In this document: piece by piece, positions 15,463-24,655 of the stretch
How the letters are laid out: every line of letters starts with the position of its first letter
Numbering within the stretch: the first letter of the stretch is position 1
From: CAZVYN01 sp964631125
GTDB lineage: Bacteria; Eisenbacteria; RBG-16-71-46; CAIMUX01
DNA length: 64,000 bases
Assembly (NCBI GenBank): GCA_964631125.1
Contig: CAZVYN010000011.1
Location: 1-64,000 of the forward strand
Direction: 5' to 3'
Position numbers and translations under genes: made by a program
Notes under the pieces: generated by a model
What the model saw: the letters and a program-made list of their open reading frames with translations, nothing else
What the model was told of the DNA's origin: nothing
Databases searched by the model: none

Positions 15463-16893
15463 GTGCGCGGCGAACGCGCATTCGTCCTCTATTGGATGAC
15501 GTCGGCGCGGCGCGTCGAGTGGAACTTCGCGCTGGATCGGGCGATCGCGCACGCGGAAGAACTCGGACGACCCCTCGTCATCCTGGAGGCGCTGCGAGTC
15601 GGGTATCGCTGGGCGTCCGAGCGGTTCCACCGCTTCGTGCTCGAGGGGATGGCCGACAACGCGGCGCGCCTCCGCGGGTCTCCGGTTACCTACTACCCGT
15701 ACGTCGAGCCCGAGAAGGACGCGGGGAAGGGCCTGCTGCCAGCGCTCGCCGCGCACGCCTGCGTCGTCGTGACCGACGACTTCCCCTGCTTCATGCTCCC
15801 GGCCATGACCGCGGCGGCCGCGAGTCAGCTCGACGTGCGGATGGAGGCGGTCGATTCGAACGGGCTCTGGCCGATGCGGTCGGGCGAGCGCCTCTTTCCG
15901 AGCGCGCACACGTTTCGCCGGCATCTCCAGAAGCAACTCGCCCCCCATCTCTTGGAGACGCCGCGCGCGAGGCCACTGAGTCGTTCGACGTTGCCGCGCC
16001 TCGCGGAGCTTCCGCCCGACATCGTGAGGCGCTGGCCCCCGACTAAATTGTCCGGAGTCGACGCAACGTTTGTGAGCCTGTCCGAGTTGCCGATCGATCA
16101 CGACGTCCAACCGGTCGACCGACTCCCCGGCGGCGCGACGGCGGCCGCGGGCCGATGGCGCGCCTTCTCCGACCACGCGCTCTCCGCGTACGACGTCAAC
16201 CGCAACGCCCCCGACGGCTCGGGCGTGAGCGGCCTCTCGCCGTATCTCCACTTCGGACACATTTCGACCCACCAGATCTTCGACGACCTCGCGCGCCGGG
16301 AGAAGTGGTCGATGGATCGACTGGCGCCCCGAGCCACCGGCAGTCGCGAGGGTTGGTGGGGGATGCCCTCGCCGGTCGAGGCCTTCCTGGATCAGATCGT
16401 CACGTGGCGCGAGTTGGGTTTCAACGGGTGCGCCTTTGATCCGTCTTACGATCGATATGAGTCGCTCCCGGGCTGGGCGCAGGCGACACTGCGCAAGCAC
16501 GCGGGCGATGCCCGTGAGTGGACCTACTCGTCGGCGGAGTTCGAGGAGTCCGCCACCCACGATCGGCTCTGGAATGCAGCGCAGCGACAGCTCAGGCGCG
16601 ACGGGCTGATCCACAACTATCTCCGTATGCTCTGGGGGAAGAAGATCCTCGAGTGGTCGGAAACTCCCCAAGAGGCGCTCGAGGTGATGATCCACTTGAA
16701 CAACAAGTACGCGCTCGACGGGAGAGACCCCAATTCGTATAGCGGCATCTTCTGGACCCTCGGTCGATACGATCGTCCGTGGGGGCCGGAACGTGAGATC
16801 TTCGGAACGGTGCGTTTCATGAGCTCCGAGAACACAGCGAGGAAGATGCGATTGAACGACTATCTCGCGCGCTACGGCGCGGCGCAGGACTGA
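15463..16893 (+). CDS. phrB: class II deoxyribodipyrimidine photolyase
   Basis: The product is a flavoprotein of about 476 aa that repairs UV-induced cyclobutane pyrimidine dimers using blue light. It shows the class II hallmarks: N-terminal VLYWMTSARRVEWNFAL, SPYLHFGHIS, TWRELGFN, and the FAD-binding end THDRLWNAAQRQL...HNYLRMLWGKKILEW, HLNNKYALDGRDPNSYSG and GRYDRPWGPEREIFGTVRFM. The codons before GTG 15463 (NRVRPLCAQS) also resemble the family N-terminus. The true start may therefore be further upstream at a non-standard codon such as CTG 15418. The downstream gene begins 8 nt after the stop. Presence of this gene suggests exposure to light. Confidence 0.93.
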   Translation: MRGERAFVLYWMTSARRVEWNFALDRAIAHAEELGRPLVILEALRVGYRWASERFHRFVLEGMADNAARLRGSPVTYYPYVEPEKDAGKGLLPALAAHACVVVTDDFPCFMLPAMTAAAASQLDVRMEAVDSNGLWPMRSGERLFPSAHTFRRHLQKQLAPHLLETPRARPLSRSTLPRLAELPPDIVRRWPPTKLSGVDATFVSLSELPIDHDVQPVDRLPGGATAAAGRWRAFSDHALSAYDVNRNAPDGSGVSGLSPYLHFGHISTHQIFDDLARREKWSMDRLAPRATGSREGWWGMPSPVEAFLDQIVTWRELGFNGCAFDPSYDRYESLPGWAQATLRKHAGDAREWTYSSAEFEESATHDRLWNAAQRQLRRDGLIHNYLRMLWGKKILEWSETPQEALEVMIHLNNKYALDGRDPNSYSGIFWTLGRYDRPWGPEREIFGTVRFMSSENTARKMRLNDYLARYGAAQD

Positions 16894-16900
16894 GCGGCCG

Positions 16901-18280
16901 GTGCCGGAGTTCCTGCATCGCAGTCGCCTCGATCATCCGGCCGCCGAGGTCTTCGCGTGGCATGCGAGGCCGGGCGCCTTCGAACGGTTGATGCCCCCCT
17001 GGATCGACGCGCGTGTGCTCGAACGCACCGGCGGACTGCAAGACGGCGCGCGTCTCGTCTTCGAGATCCGGCGAGGGCCGCTGCGCCAGAAGTGGGTGGC
17101 GGTTCATCGCGGGTACATCGAGGGGCGGGAGTTCACCGACGTCCAACTGCGCGGACCGTTCGCCCACTGGGAGCACACCCATCGTTTCGAAGCGGTGGAC
17201 GAGACGAGTTGCCTGACCGAGGACCTGGTCCACTACCAGCTTCCGGGCGGACGGGTGGGACGGCTGCTCGGCGACGGCGTCGTGCGGCGTGAGCTGGTGC
17301 GAATGTTCACGCTGCGTCACGACCGCACCCGACTCGACCTGGCGCGTCACGCGCGTTTCGGGGATCGGCCGCGGCAACGCATCGCCGTCACCGGCGCGAG
17401 CGGACTGATCGGCCGATCGCTCTGCGCCTTCCTCACCACGGGCGGCCATGAGGTCGTGCGGGTGGTCCGCCGCGCGCCGCGCGCCGGTGAGATCGGCTGG
17501 GATCCGAGCGCGGGCCGACTCGACGCGAACGCGCTGGAGGGGATCGACGCGATCGTCCATCTGGCGGGGGAGAGCATCGCCTCGGGGCGTTGGACCGAGA
17601 AGAAGAAGCGCGAAATCCAGGAGAGCCGGGTCGCCGGAACGCGACTGATCGCTCGCGCGCTCACCAAGCTGGTGCGACCCCCGCGCACATGGATCTGCGC
17701 ATCCGCCATCGGCTACTACGGCGACCGTGGGGACGAGATCGTGACGGAGGAGAGCGGCCCCGGGACCGAGTTCGTCAGCACTTCGTGCGTGGCGTGGGAG
17801 GCCGAGACGGAACCGGCCGCCCAGGCGGGAATCCGTGTCGCCAAGCTGCGAACCGGCATCGTGCTCTCCGCGGCCGGCGGCGCGCTGCAGAAGATGCTCG
17901 TTCCCTTCGGCGCGGGGCTCGGCGCGATCTTCGGCACGGGCGAGCAAGCGATGAGCTGGATCGCGCACGAAGATGTGATCGGCGCGACGCACCACATCCT
18001 CTTCACCGAGGCGCTGGCCGGTCCGATCAATCTGACCGCGCCGACGCCGGTCCCACAGCGTGAGTTCGCGCGCCTCCTGGGCGAGGTCTTGCGCAGGCCG
18101 GTCTGGGCGCGGGCCCCCGCGCCGATCGTGGAGTTGCTCTTCGGCGAGATGGGGCGGTCGCTGCTCCTGGGCGGCGCGCGGGTCGCGCCGACCAAGCTGC
18201 TCGCGCACGGCTTCGAGTTCGCGTTTCCCGATCTGGAGACGACGATGCGTTCGGAGCTGGGGCTGCTGGAAGAAGAGTGA
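16901..18280 (+). CDS. SRPBCC domain fused to TIGR01777-family SDR epimerase
   Basis: The product is 459 aa. Residues 1-150 are an SRPBCC/START-like ligand-binding domain (FLHRSRLDHPAAEVFAWHARPGAFERL). Residues about 158-459 are an NAD(P)-binding epimerase-like domain of the TIGR01777/YfcH (SDR39U1) type: ITVASGLIG-like loop AVTGASGLIGRSL, HLAGESIASGRWT, SAIGYYGDRGDE and the C-terminal PTKLLAHGFEFAFPDLE. The biochemical role of the family is not settled. This two-domain fusion is common in bacteria and often lies near photolyase genes. GTG 16901 is 8 nt after the photolyase stop, so the two are probably co-transcribed. Confidence 0.9.
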   Translation: MPEFLHRSRLDHPAAEVFAWHARPGAFERLMPPWIDARVLERTGGLQDGARLVFEIRRGPLRQKWVAVHRGYIEGREFTDVQLRGPFAHWEHTHRFEAVDETSCLTEDLVHYQLPGGRVGRLLGDGVVRRELVRMFTLRHDRTRLDLARHARFGDRPRQRIAVTGASGLIGRSLCAFLTTGGHEVVRVVRRAPRAGEIGWDPSAGRLDANALEGIDAIVHLAGESIASGRWTEKKKREIQESRVAGTRLIARALTKLVRPPRTWICASAIGYYGDRGDEIVTEESGPGTEFVSTSCVAWEAETEPAAQAGIRVAKLRTGIVLSAAGGALQKMLVPFGAGLGAIFGTGEQAMSWIAHEDVIGATHHILFTEALAGPINLTAPTPVPQREFARLLGEVLRRPVWARAPAPIVELLFGEMGRSLLLGGARVAPTKLLAHGFEFAFPDLETTMRSELGLLEEE

Positions 18281-18308
18281 GCGTGAGCGCAACGAGGTCC
18301 GTCGGTTG

Positions 18309-18746
18309 GTGAGTGTCACGTTGTTGCTCCACGCAGCGACGACCTGGGCGATGACCGGTCTCATCTGGTTCGTCCAGTGCGTGCACTACCCGCTCTTTCC
18401 ATTCGCCGATCGCGCGCGCTTCGCGTCGTTCCATGCCGAGCACTCGATGCGCACCACCTGGGTGGTCGGGCCTCTCATGGTGGTCGAAGGAGCAACTGCG
18501 CTCGCTCTCGCTCTGGCCCCTTCGCTCGGCGCCCCTCGAGTCCCGGCGTGGCTCGGAGTCGGTCTTGTTCTCGTGGCTTGGGGCGCGACTGCGTTTGCGT
18601 CGGTTCCTCTCCACCGCTCGCTGTCGGCGGGGTTCGATTCGCGGGCCGCCGAGACTCTTGTCCTCACCAACTGGATTCGGACGCTGACGTGGACCGCGCG
18701 CGCCGCGTTGGTCAGTTGGATGATCTGGCGAGCGTCACGTTCGTAG
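18309..18746 (+). CDS. four-helix membrane protein, unknown function
   Basis: The product is 145 aa with four hydrophobic segments. Conserved-looking polar residues lie in the first two (FVQCVHYPLFPF, FHAEHSMRTTWVVGPLMVVEG). The pattern of His/Glu/Arg near the membrane recalls the DUF1772-like and related small membrane families, but I cannot place it firmly. GTG 18309 (or TTG 18306) lies 28 nt after the SDR gene, so it is probably the third gene of the photolyase operon. Its 3' end overlaps the convergent CMD gene by 12 bp. Confidence 0.7.
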   Translation: MSVTLLLHAATTWAMTGLIWFVQCVHYPLFPFADRARFASFHAEHSMRTTWVVGPLMVVEGATALALALAPSLGAPRVPAWLGVGLVLVAWGATAFASVPLHRSLSAGFDSRAAETLVLTNWIRTLTWTARAALVSWMIWRASRS

Positions 18747-19385
18747 CAGCTCTCGGCTGAGCCGCATCGCCGCCCGCCCCGCGACCGGGGAAACGCGCGC
18801 CGCGATCTCGATCACCGCTTCGATCTTTCGCGGCGACAAACCGACGCGGCGCGCTCCGTCGATGTGCGCTCGCAGTTGGCGCTCCGCGCGCAGCACGACG
18901 AGGATCGGGAGGATCCACGCTTCTCGCTCGGCCAACGAGAGGACCGGGCGGCCCAAGACCTTTCCGTATCCCTCGACGATCATCCAGTCGGCGATCTCGG
19001 GATGCAGCCGCGCTATGTTCACGCGCAGCCGATCGTAGGAAGGACCGTAGACCCGCCGACAGGTCGACTCGCCGCGCCGCCACCACTCGGCCAGCAGCGG
19101 CCGCCGCTTCGCCAGCGCGCGCTCCAGGTCGGGCGTTTCGGTAAAGAGGCCGTCGTCGACCTCTTGGCCCCGAGGCCTCGGCGGGTCGGTCGCGGCCAGC
19201 GCCTCCAGCCCCTGCAGCGCGCGTGGGAAGCCGAGGAAGAGGTACGACTGCAGCAGTCCCTCGGCCAGATAGCGCCGCGGAACTCGCTTGGCGCGCGCGT
19301 CGGCGAGATGACGCTCGAGTTCGCGCACGCGCCCCGCCGCCAGGAGCGCCGCCGTCCGCGCGCCGCACTCCATCCGCCGCGTCAC
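18735..19385 (-). CDS. carboxymuconolactone decarboxylase (CMD)-family protein
   Basis: The product is 216 aa with the CMD/AhpD-like helical fold in two parts: RYLAEGLLQSYLFLGFPRAL (about 39-58) and RAERQLRAHIDGARRVGLSPRKIEAVIEI (about 166-194). The second has the Q-x3-H-x3-A-x3-G pattern of the family. The CxxC pair of AhpD-type peroxidases is absent, so thiol redox activity is not expected and the reaction is unknown. GTG 19385 overlaps the glycyl-tRNA synthetase stop by GTGA, so its translation is coupled to that of the synthetase. Confidence 0.85.
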   Translation of the reverse strand: MTRRMECGARTAALLAAGRVRELERHLADARAKRVPRRYLAEGLLQSYLFLGFPRALQGLEALAATDPPRPRGQEVDDGLFTETPDLERALAKRRPLLAEWWRRGESTCRRVYGPSYDRLRVNIARLHPEIADWMIVEGYGKVLGRPVLSLAEREAWILPILVVLRAERQLRAHIDGARRVGLSPRKIEAVIEIAARVSPVAGRAAMRLSRELLRT

Positions 19386-20707
19386 GACGCCAGTTGCGCG
19401 AGAAGGAATCCCTTCAGCTCCGACAGGTTCAGCCGCTCCTGCTTGCAGGAATCGCGGTAGCGGATCGTGACCGACTCGTTGGTCAACGTCTCGGAATCGA
19501 CGGTGATGCAGTACGGCGTGCCGACTTCGTCCATTCGTCGATAGCGGCGGCCGATGGCGGCCTTCTCATCGTAGAAGACCTCCATGTGCGGACGCAGCTC
19601 CGCCACGATCTTGGCGGCGATCTCGGGCATGCCGTCCTTCTTCACCAGCGGGAGCACCGCGACTTTGATCGGCGCGAGCCGCGGGTGGAACGAGAGGTAG
19701 ACCCGCTCTTCGCCTTCGACCGTGTCCTCGCGATAGGCGTCGATGAGGAAGGTCAGGAGCGAGCGGTCACACCCGGCCGACGTCTCGATGATGACGGGGA
19801 TGTAGCGCTCCTTCGTCTCGTCGTCGAAATACTCCTGCTTCTTGCCGGAGAACTCCTGATGGCGAGTGAGATCGAAGTCGCCGCGATTGTGGATCCCCTC
19901 GAGTTCCTTCCAGCCGAAGGGGAACTCGTACTCGATGTCGAAGGCGGCGCGCGCGTAGTGGGCGAGCTCGTCTTTCATGTGCTGATGGAAGCGAAGCTTC
20001 TCCTCGCGCACGCCGAGGTCGAGATACCACTGCATGCGCGCGGCCTTCCACTGCTCGAACCACTCCATGTCGGTCCCCGGCTTGACGAAGAACTGCATCT
20101 CCATCTGCTCGAACTCGCGCGTGCGGAAGATGAAGTTGCCCGGCGTGATCTCGTTGCGAAAGGCTTTGCCGATCTGCGCGATACCGAAGGGGATCTTCTG
20201 GCGCGACGAGACGCGCACGTTCTCGAAGTTGACGTAGATCCCCTGCGCCGTCTCCGGCCGCAGGTAGACGACCGACGCGTCTTCCTCCACCGGCCCCATG
20301 AAGGTCTTGAACATCAGATTGAAGCGACGCGGCTCGGTCAGTTGACACTTGTCGTGCTCACCCGGATGCTTGCTCGGCTTCAGCGGGCACTGCGCCTGCG
20401 GGATCAGATCCTCGCGGAATCGCGCCTTGCACTCTTTGCAGTCGACCAACGGATCGGTGAAGTTCTCGACGTGGCCCGAGGCATGCCAGACCTTCGGATG
20501 CATCAGGATCGCGGCGTCGAGCCCCTCGACGTCGTCGCGCAGCTGCGTCATCGTCTTCCACCAGGCCGACTTCACGTTGTGCTTCAAGCGCACGCCGAGA
20601 GGGCCGTAGTCCCAGCAGGCGTTGATCCCGCCGTAGATCTCGCTCGACGGGAAGACGAACCCCCGGCGCTTCGAGAGGCCCGTGATCTTCTCCATGGTGA
20701 CGCTCAT
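19382..20707 (-). CDS. glyS: glycine--tRNA ligase, homodimeric (alpha2) type
   Basis: This 441-aa class II aminoacyl-tRNA synthetase charges tRNA-Gly. Motif 1 region: YGGINACWDYGPLGVRLK. Motif 2: GKAFRNEITPGNFIFRTREFEQ. Motif 3: GCDRSLLTFLIDAY. Zinc-type cysteines occur in CKECKARF and around 107-122. The C-terminal anticodon-binding domain begins near 345 (APIKVAVLPL). It is the single-chain form found in eukaryotes, archaea and many bacteria, not the E. coli GlyQ/GlyS tetramer. The start is ATG 20707. The next ATG is four codons on (MEKITG), so both are possible. Confidence 0.96.
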   Translation of the reverse strand: MSVTMEKITGLSKRRGFVFPSSEIYGGINACWDYGPLGVRLKHNVKSAWWKTMTQLRDDVEGLDAAILMHPKVWHASGHVENFTDPLVDCKECKARFREDLIPQAQCPLKPSKHPGEHDKCQLTEPRRFNLMFKTFMGPVEEDASVVYLRPETAQGIYVNFENVRVSSRQKIPFGIAQIGKAFRNEITPGNFIFRTREFEQMEMQFFVKPGTDMEWFEQWKAARMQWYLDLGVREEKLRFHQHMKDELAHYARAAFDIEYEFPFGWKELEGIHNRGDFDLTRHQEFSGKKQEYFDDETKERYIPVIIETSAGCDRSLLTFLIDAYREDTVEGEERVYLSFHPRLAPIKVAVLPLVKKDGMPEIAAKIVAELRPHMEVFYDEKAAIGRRYRRMDEVGTPYCITVDSETLTNESVTIRYRDSCKQERLNLSELKGFLLAQLAS

Positions 20708-20780
20708 CGCGAACCTCTCCCCCTCGAAGCCCGCGGGAGCGGGCGACGGTCACTGATCCGTTTCGAACACGATTCGCGGT

Positions 20781-20809
20781 AAGGTACCGGCTTCGCCGGA
20801 CCTGCTCAA
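20781..20809 (-). promoter_or_regulatory. candidate promoter for glycyl-tRNA synthetase gene
   Basis: On the minus strand TTGAGC (20804-20809), a 17-bp spacer and TACCTT (20781-20786) lie 74 bp before the ATG, in the divergent gap with the inositol monophosphatase gene. Confidence 0.4.
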
Positions 20810-20845
20810 CCCCTGCACCTCTAGCCGAGACGGAGCCCCACGGAC

Positions 20846-21628
20846 GTGAACGAGATCCTCGAGTTCGCCACCGTCATCGCGCGGGAGGCGGGCGCGCGTC
20901 TGCTCTCGGCCCACGGCTCGATCGCGCGCGACGCGGTCGGCTACAAGGGATGGCGGAATCTGGTGACCGAACTGGACCTCGAGGTCGAGCGTCACCTGAC
21001 GGAACGCATCGGCGCCCGCTATCCCGATCACGCCATCCTGGCCGAGGAGGGGTTCGACAAGGCGGGGACCTCCGGCCTCCGCTGGATCATCGATCCGCTC
21101 GATGGCACCACGAACTACGTCCACGGACATCCGATGTACTGCGTCTCGATCGGCGTCCATGACGCTCACGGCCCGCTGGCCGGCGTCATCTTCGCGCCTT
21201 ACCTGGACGAACTATTCCGCGCCTCGCGCGGCGAGGGCGCCTGGTTCGACCTGGACCGGCGCATGCGGGTCTCGCGCGAGGGCGACCTCTCCCGCGCCCT
21301 GCTGGCCAGCGGTTTCACCTACCGAGGCGGCGAGGCGCTCGAACGGAACCTCACTCACTGGACGAGTCTCGCCCGCAAGAGTCGCGGATTGCGCCGCTGC
21401 GGCTCGGCGGCGCTCGACCTGGCGTATGTCGCCGCCGGTCGCTACGACGGATTCTGGGAGTTGAAGCTCAGTCCCTGGGATGTCGCGGCGGGAGCGCTCC
21501 TCGTGCGGGAGGCGGGCGGGACGGTCACCGACTGTCGCGGCGGGGACGACTGGCTGACCGGCGGGACCATCCTCGCCACCAACGGCCTGCTGCATCCGCT
21601 CCTCGCTGCGGAATTGGCTGCGATATGA
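20846..21628 (+). CDS. suhB: inositol-1-monophosphatase family protein
   Basis: The product is 260 aa, the normal length. It hydrolyses inositol phosphates or related sugar phosphates with Mg2+; some SuhB proteins also act in rRNA antitermination. Signatures: metal site AEEGF (about 67), WIIDPLDGTTNYVHG (about 80-94) and WDVAAGALLVREAGG (about 212-226). The start is GTG 20846. The stop overlaps the subtilase start in ATGA (21625-21628). The link between a cytoplasmic phosphatase and a secreted protease is probably only a matter of packing. Confidence 0.93.
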   Translation: MNEILEFATVIAREAGARLLSAHGSIARDAVGYKGWRNLVTELDLEVERHLTERIGARYPDHAILAEEGFDKAGTSGLRWIIDPLDGTTNYVHGHPMYCVSIGVHDAHGPLAGVIFAPYLDELFRASRGEGAWFDLDRRMRVSREGDLSRALLASGFTYRGGEALERNLTHWTSLARKSRGLRRCGSAALDLAYVAAGRYDGFWELKLSPWDVAAGALLVREAGGTVTDCRGGDDWLTGGTILATNGLLHPLLAAELAAI

Positions 21629-23718
21629 TCAGCCCCATGCGTTTATCTCCAGCTCTCCTCGTGTTCGCGCTGCTCCAGCTCTCGTCTTGGGTCGGGTTCG
21701 CGGAGTCGACCCGGGCGCAGGCCGCGCCGGCTCGCGCCTATTGGGTTTTCTTCTCCCGCCCCGCGGAAACCCCCTCGCCGACCGACTACTCGACTCTGGC
21801 GGAGCGAATCCCGCGCGAGACCTGGGCCCGCCGGGGTCCGGGCGCCCTGCCCGATCGGAACGATCTCGATGTTCCCGGCGCGTTCGTCGACGCGGTTCGG
21901 GCGCACGGAAGAGTTCGGCACGTCTCGCGATGGTTCTGCGCCGTCAGCGCTGAACTCGACGCCCGCGCCTGTGAACGCGTCGCCGCGCTCCCGTTCGTGC
22001 GCGAGTTGCGCCCGGTGGCCCGAATGAAGACGAACAGCCTCGGGCCCGCCCTCGGTCCCGACGGCGAGCCACTCGGTGTCACGCTCGAAGGCTCCCTAGT
22101 CGAACGACCCGACCCGAGCGCCGAGAGTCCCTTACTCCTGTCGGGCCCCCCGTCCGGGCCCGCGCACGGTCAACTCGCCGAAATCGGCGCCACCGCCGCG
22201 CACGACGAAGGTTTCACCGGGAATCGAGTGCGGGTCATGATGCTCGACACCGGATTCCGCAAGGATCACGCGGCGTTCTCGGCCACGCGGCTGGACGGAG
22301 AGCGCGACTTCGTCTTCGGCGACGGCGAGACCCAGAACGAGGTGGAGGACAATCCCACCCAGCATCGTCACGGCACCGGATGCTGGGCCGTCTGCGGAGG
22401 CTTCGACCCCGGGCGGATTGTCGGTCCCGCCTACGGCGCGACGTTCTTCCTCGCCAAGACCGAGGACATCCGCAGCGAAACGCAGGTCGAAGAGGACAAC
22501 TACGTCGCGGCGTTGGAGTGGGCCGACAGCCTGGGCGTGCGCGTCACATCGGCCAGCTTGTCGTATCTCGATTTCGATGACGGCGAGGAGTACGAGTTCC
22601 CGGAGCTCGACGGGGACACCGCGGTCATCACGCGCGCGGTCGATCTGGCGGCGGCGCGCGGCATCCTCTGCGTCAGTGCGATGGGGAACACGGGACCGAG
22701 CAACGGCACGCTCGGAACGCCGGCCGATGCCGACAGCATGCTTGCCGTCGGCGCGGTCGACAGCCTGAACAACATCGCGCAGTTCTCCAGCCGAGGGCCG
22801 ACGGCCGACGGCCGGTTCAAGCCCGAGGTCGTGGCGCGCGGGCAGGCGACCTGGTGGGCCGACGCGATCTCGCCGAACTCCTACGGATTCGCCAACGGGA
22901 CGTCACTCTCCACGCCGCTGGTCGGCGGCGCGGCCGCGCTCGTCTTCGAGGCGCATCCCGAGTGGGGGGCGATGCAGGTGCGCGACGCGTTGATGGCGAC
23001 CGCCGATCGCCACCTCGCGCCGGACTTCGCCTACGGCCATGGGCGCATCGACGTGGATGCCGCGATCCATTCCGCTCCACTCGTCTACCCGCTGCCGTTC
23101 GATCTGCTCGCGCCGGCGGACGAAGCGGAGCTGGACACGCTGTCTCCGGCTTTGACCTGGCGATCGAGCGTCGATCCCGACGAAACAGGCCCGTTGCAGT
23201 ATCTGGTTTCGCTCCGTCCGATCGACGCCACCGGCGCGGTGCTGCCGTTCGAAGCCGGAAGCGACTCGGTCTTCACACCGGCCGACCCACTCCTGCCGGG
23301 CGCGTCTTACCGCTGGGAGGTCGTCGCGGTCGATACCGATGGCAACCGTCGGATCGCGCGTCAGTCGCGCCTCTTCCACACTCCCGCCGCCACCGCCGGA
23401 CCGATCTGGCCCGACCGCCCCGAACGCGGCATCGATCTCGCGCTCGGTCCGAATCCGTTCAACGATCGGCTCCTCTGGAAGGCGGTCTCGCCCGATCGCT
23501 CGCGCGGGACGGCGCACTGGGCCATCGTCACTCCGGCCGGCCGCCGGGTGGCCGGCGGGGAGTTGGCCAGCGATGTCGGTCGCTACGATCTGTCGTGGGA
23601 TGGCCGGGATCCGCAGGGTGAGCGCGTCGCGGCCGGCGTGTACTATCTCGAACTCGTGATCGGATCGACGCGGATGGAGCGCACCGTGGTGAAGCTGCCG
23701 GTCGGGTCCGCGCAGTAG
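21625..23718 (+). CDS. secreted subtilisin-like serine protease (S8) with FlgD-like C-terminus
   Basis: The product is 697 aa with a signal peptide (LSPALLVFALLQLSSWVGFAES). A propeptide-like region runs to about residue 190, followed by the S8 catalytic domain. The triad is Asp in MMLDTGFRKDH (about 207), His in HRHGTGCWAV (about 248) and Ser in NGTSLSTPLVGG (about 427), with oxyanion Asn in AMGNTG. From about 495 comes a fibronectin-like segment (LLAPADEAELDTLSPALTW), and from about 600 a FlgD-like beta-sandwich (LGPNPFNDRLLWKAV, DLSWDGRDPQGERVAAGVYY), which would anchor or sort the enzyme. Translation is coupled to suhB by ATGA. It probably degrades external protein. Confidence 0.93.
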   Translation: MISPMRLSPALLVFALLQLSSWVGFAESTRAQAAPARAYWVFFSRPAETPSPTDYSTLAERIPRETWARRGPGALPDRNDLDVPGAFVDAVRAHGRVRHVSRWFCAVSAELDARACERVAALPFVRELRPVARMKTNSLGPALGPDGEPLGVTLEGSLVERPDPSAESPLLLSGPPSGPAHGQLAEIGATAAHDEGFTGNRVRVMMLDTGFRKDHAAFSATRLDGERDFVFGDGETQNEVEDNPTQHRHGTGCWAVCGGFDPGRIVGPAYGATFFLAKTEDIRSETQVEEDNYVAALEWADSLGVRVTSASLSYLDFDDGEEYEFPELDGDTAVITRAVDLAAARGILCVSAMGNTGPSNGTLGTPADADSMLAVGAVDSLNNIAQFSSRGPTADGRFKPEVVARGQATWWADAISPNSYGFANGTSLSTPLVGGAAALVFEAHPEWGAMQVRDALMATADRHLAPDFAYGHGRIDVDAAIHSAPLVYPLPFDLLAPADEAELDTLSPALTWRSSVDPDETGPLQYLVSLRPIDATGAVLPFEAGSDSVFTPADPLLPGASYRWEVVAVDTDGNRRIARQSRLFHTPAATAGPIWPDRPERGIDLALGPNPFNDRLLWKAVSPDRSRGTAHWAIVTPAGRRVAGGELASDVGRYDLSWDGRDPQGERVAAGVYYLELVIGSTRMERTVVKLPVGSAQ

Positions 23719-23740
23719 CGACGTCAGGGAGACGAGCCAG

Positions 23741-23941
23741 ATGGAAATTCGCGAGTCGATGACGCAGCTCCAGGAGCGCAATCCGCGGGTGCGGTGGCAG
23801 GTCCTGGAGCCGGGCCAGGTCAAACGCTTCCTCACGAAGCTCGGGTACGAGGGTCCGTACGATCGGTGCAAGTACGACGTGATCTACTTCCACGAGGAAG
23901 GACGCGAGCGCGCGATGCTCGTCTGGGGATTGGTCGAGTAG
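23741..23941 (+). CDS. small hypothetical protein
   Basis: The product is 66 aa, soluble and charged (MEIRESMTQLQERNPRVRW...YDVIYFHEEGRERAMLVWGLVE). A good ribosome site (GGGAGACGAG) precedes ATG 23741, 22 bp after the protease stop. I do not recognise it. Its high content of codons typical of the neighbours suggests it is a real gene. Confidence 0.65.
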   Translation: MEIRESMTQLQERNPRVRWQVLEPGQVKRFLTKLGYEGPYDRCKYDVIYFHEEGRERAMLVWGLVE

Positions 23942-23971
23942 AGCACCCGCGTCCGCGTCCACTGCCCGCTC

Positions 23972-24655
23972 TCAGCTTCGACCGCCGAAGGGACTCGCGC
24001 GATCGGCGTTCTCGGGGTCCGACATCGGCGGCTCCGCCGTCACCCCTCGGCGCGGGGAAGCCCACCACGGATCCACTGCCACGTCGAAGTGCACTTTGAA
24101 TCCCTCCGTCAGACCGCGGAAGAGATCGACCGGCACTTCCCAGACGGCGCCCGCCGCCAGTTCGGCCGGACCCTCGATCACCGTGAAGCAGGCGTTACCG
24201 GTGGGCGGGTAGATCGCGTGATGGTACGGATAGCCGGTCGCGCGGATCTTGTTGTACGGGAACATGCTCGTGCCGGAGAAGAGCTGATTCGCGACCGTCA
24301 CGCTCCAGCCGTACTCCGGCAACGTGTTCGGCACCGAGACGATCAGCCGCACGTTCTGCGCCGGCTGCCGCCCCTTGTTCTCGACGGTCAACGTGAAGGT
24401 CGAAGCCTCCGTCACCTTCGTCTGACGCATCCACGGGTCGCGGTTTCTCCGCTCGACGTATTGGAGCGTGTCGCTCGTCGTGACGACGACGCGAGGGCGA
24501 CCGAGGTTGTGCAGATTCGGGCCGTTCGCGCCCGATCCGACCTCGGCCTGTGAACTCGATGTCTCTGGGGCTAGGGCGGGGACTCGTTCTCTGGAACAAC
24601 CTCCGGCGCTCAGGACGAGCATCCCGACTGCCAGGAGGACGCGCGGATTGGACAT
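23972..24655 (-). CDS. lipoprotein with DUF11/CARDB-like domain
   Basis: The product is 227 aa. A lipoprotein signal (LLAVGMLVLSAGGC, cysteine at about 20) is followed by a flexible Ser-rich stretch and one beta-sandwich domain. The domain motif FTLTVENKGRQPAQNVRLIVSVP is typical of DUF11/CARDB repeats. The rest (SMFPYNKIRATGYPYHHAIYPP, GFKVHFDVAVDPW) is not recognised. ATG 24655 has GAGG upstream and gives a proper signal peptide, unlike the longer frame to 24781. It is probably on the periplasmic or outer surface. Confidence 0.75.
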   Translation of the reverse strand: MSNPRVLLAVGMLVLSAGGCSRERVPALAPETSSSQAEVGSGANGPNLHNLGRPRVVVTTSDTLQYVERRNRDPWMRQTKVTEASTFTLTVENKGRQPAQNVRLIVSVPNTLPEYGWSVTVANQLFSGTSMFPYNKIRATGYPYHHAIYPPTGNACFTVIEGPAELAAGAVWEVPVDLFRGLTEGFKVHFDVAVDPWWASPRRGVTAEPPMSDPENADRASPFGGRS

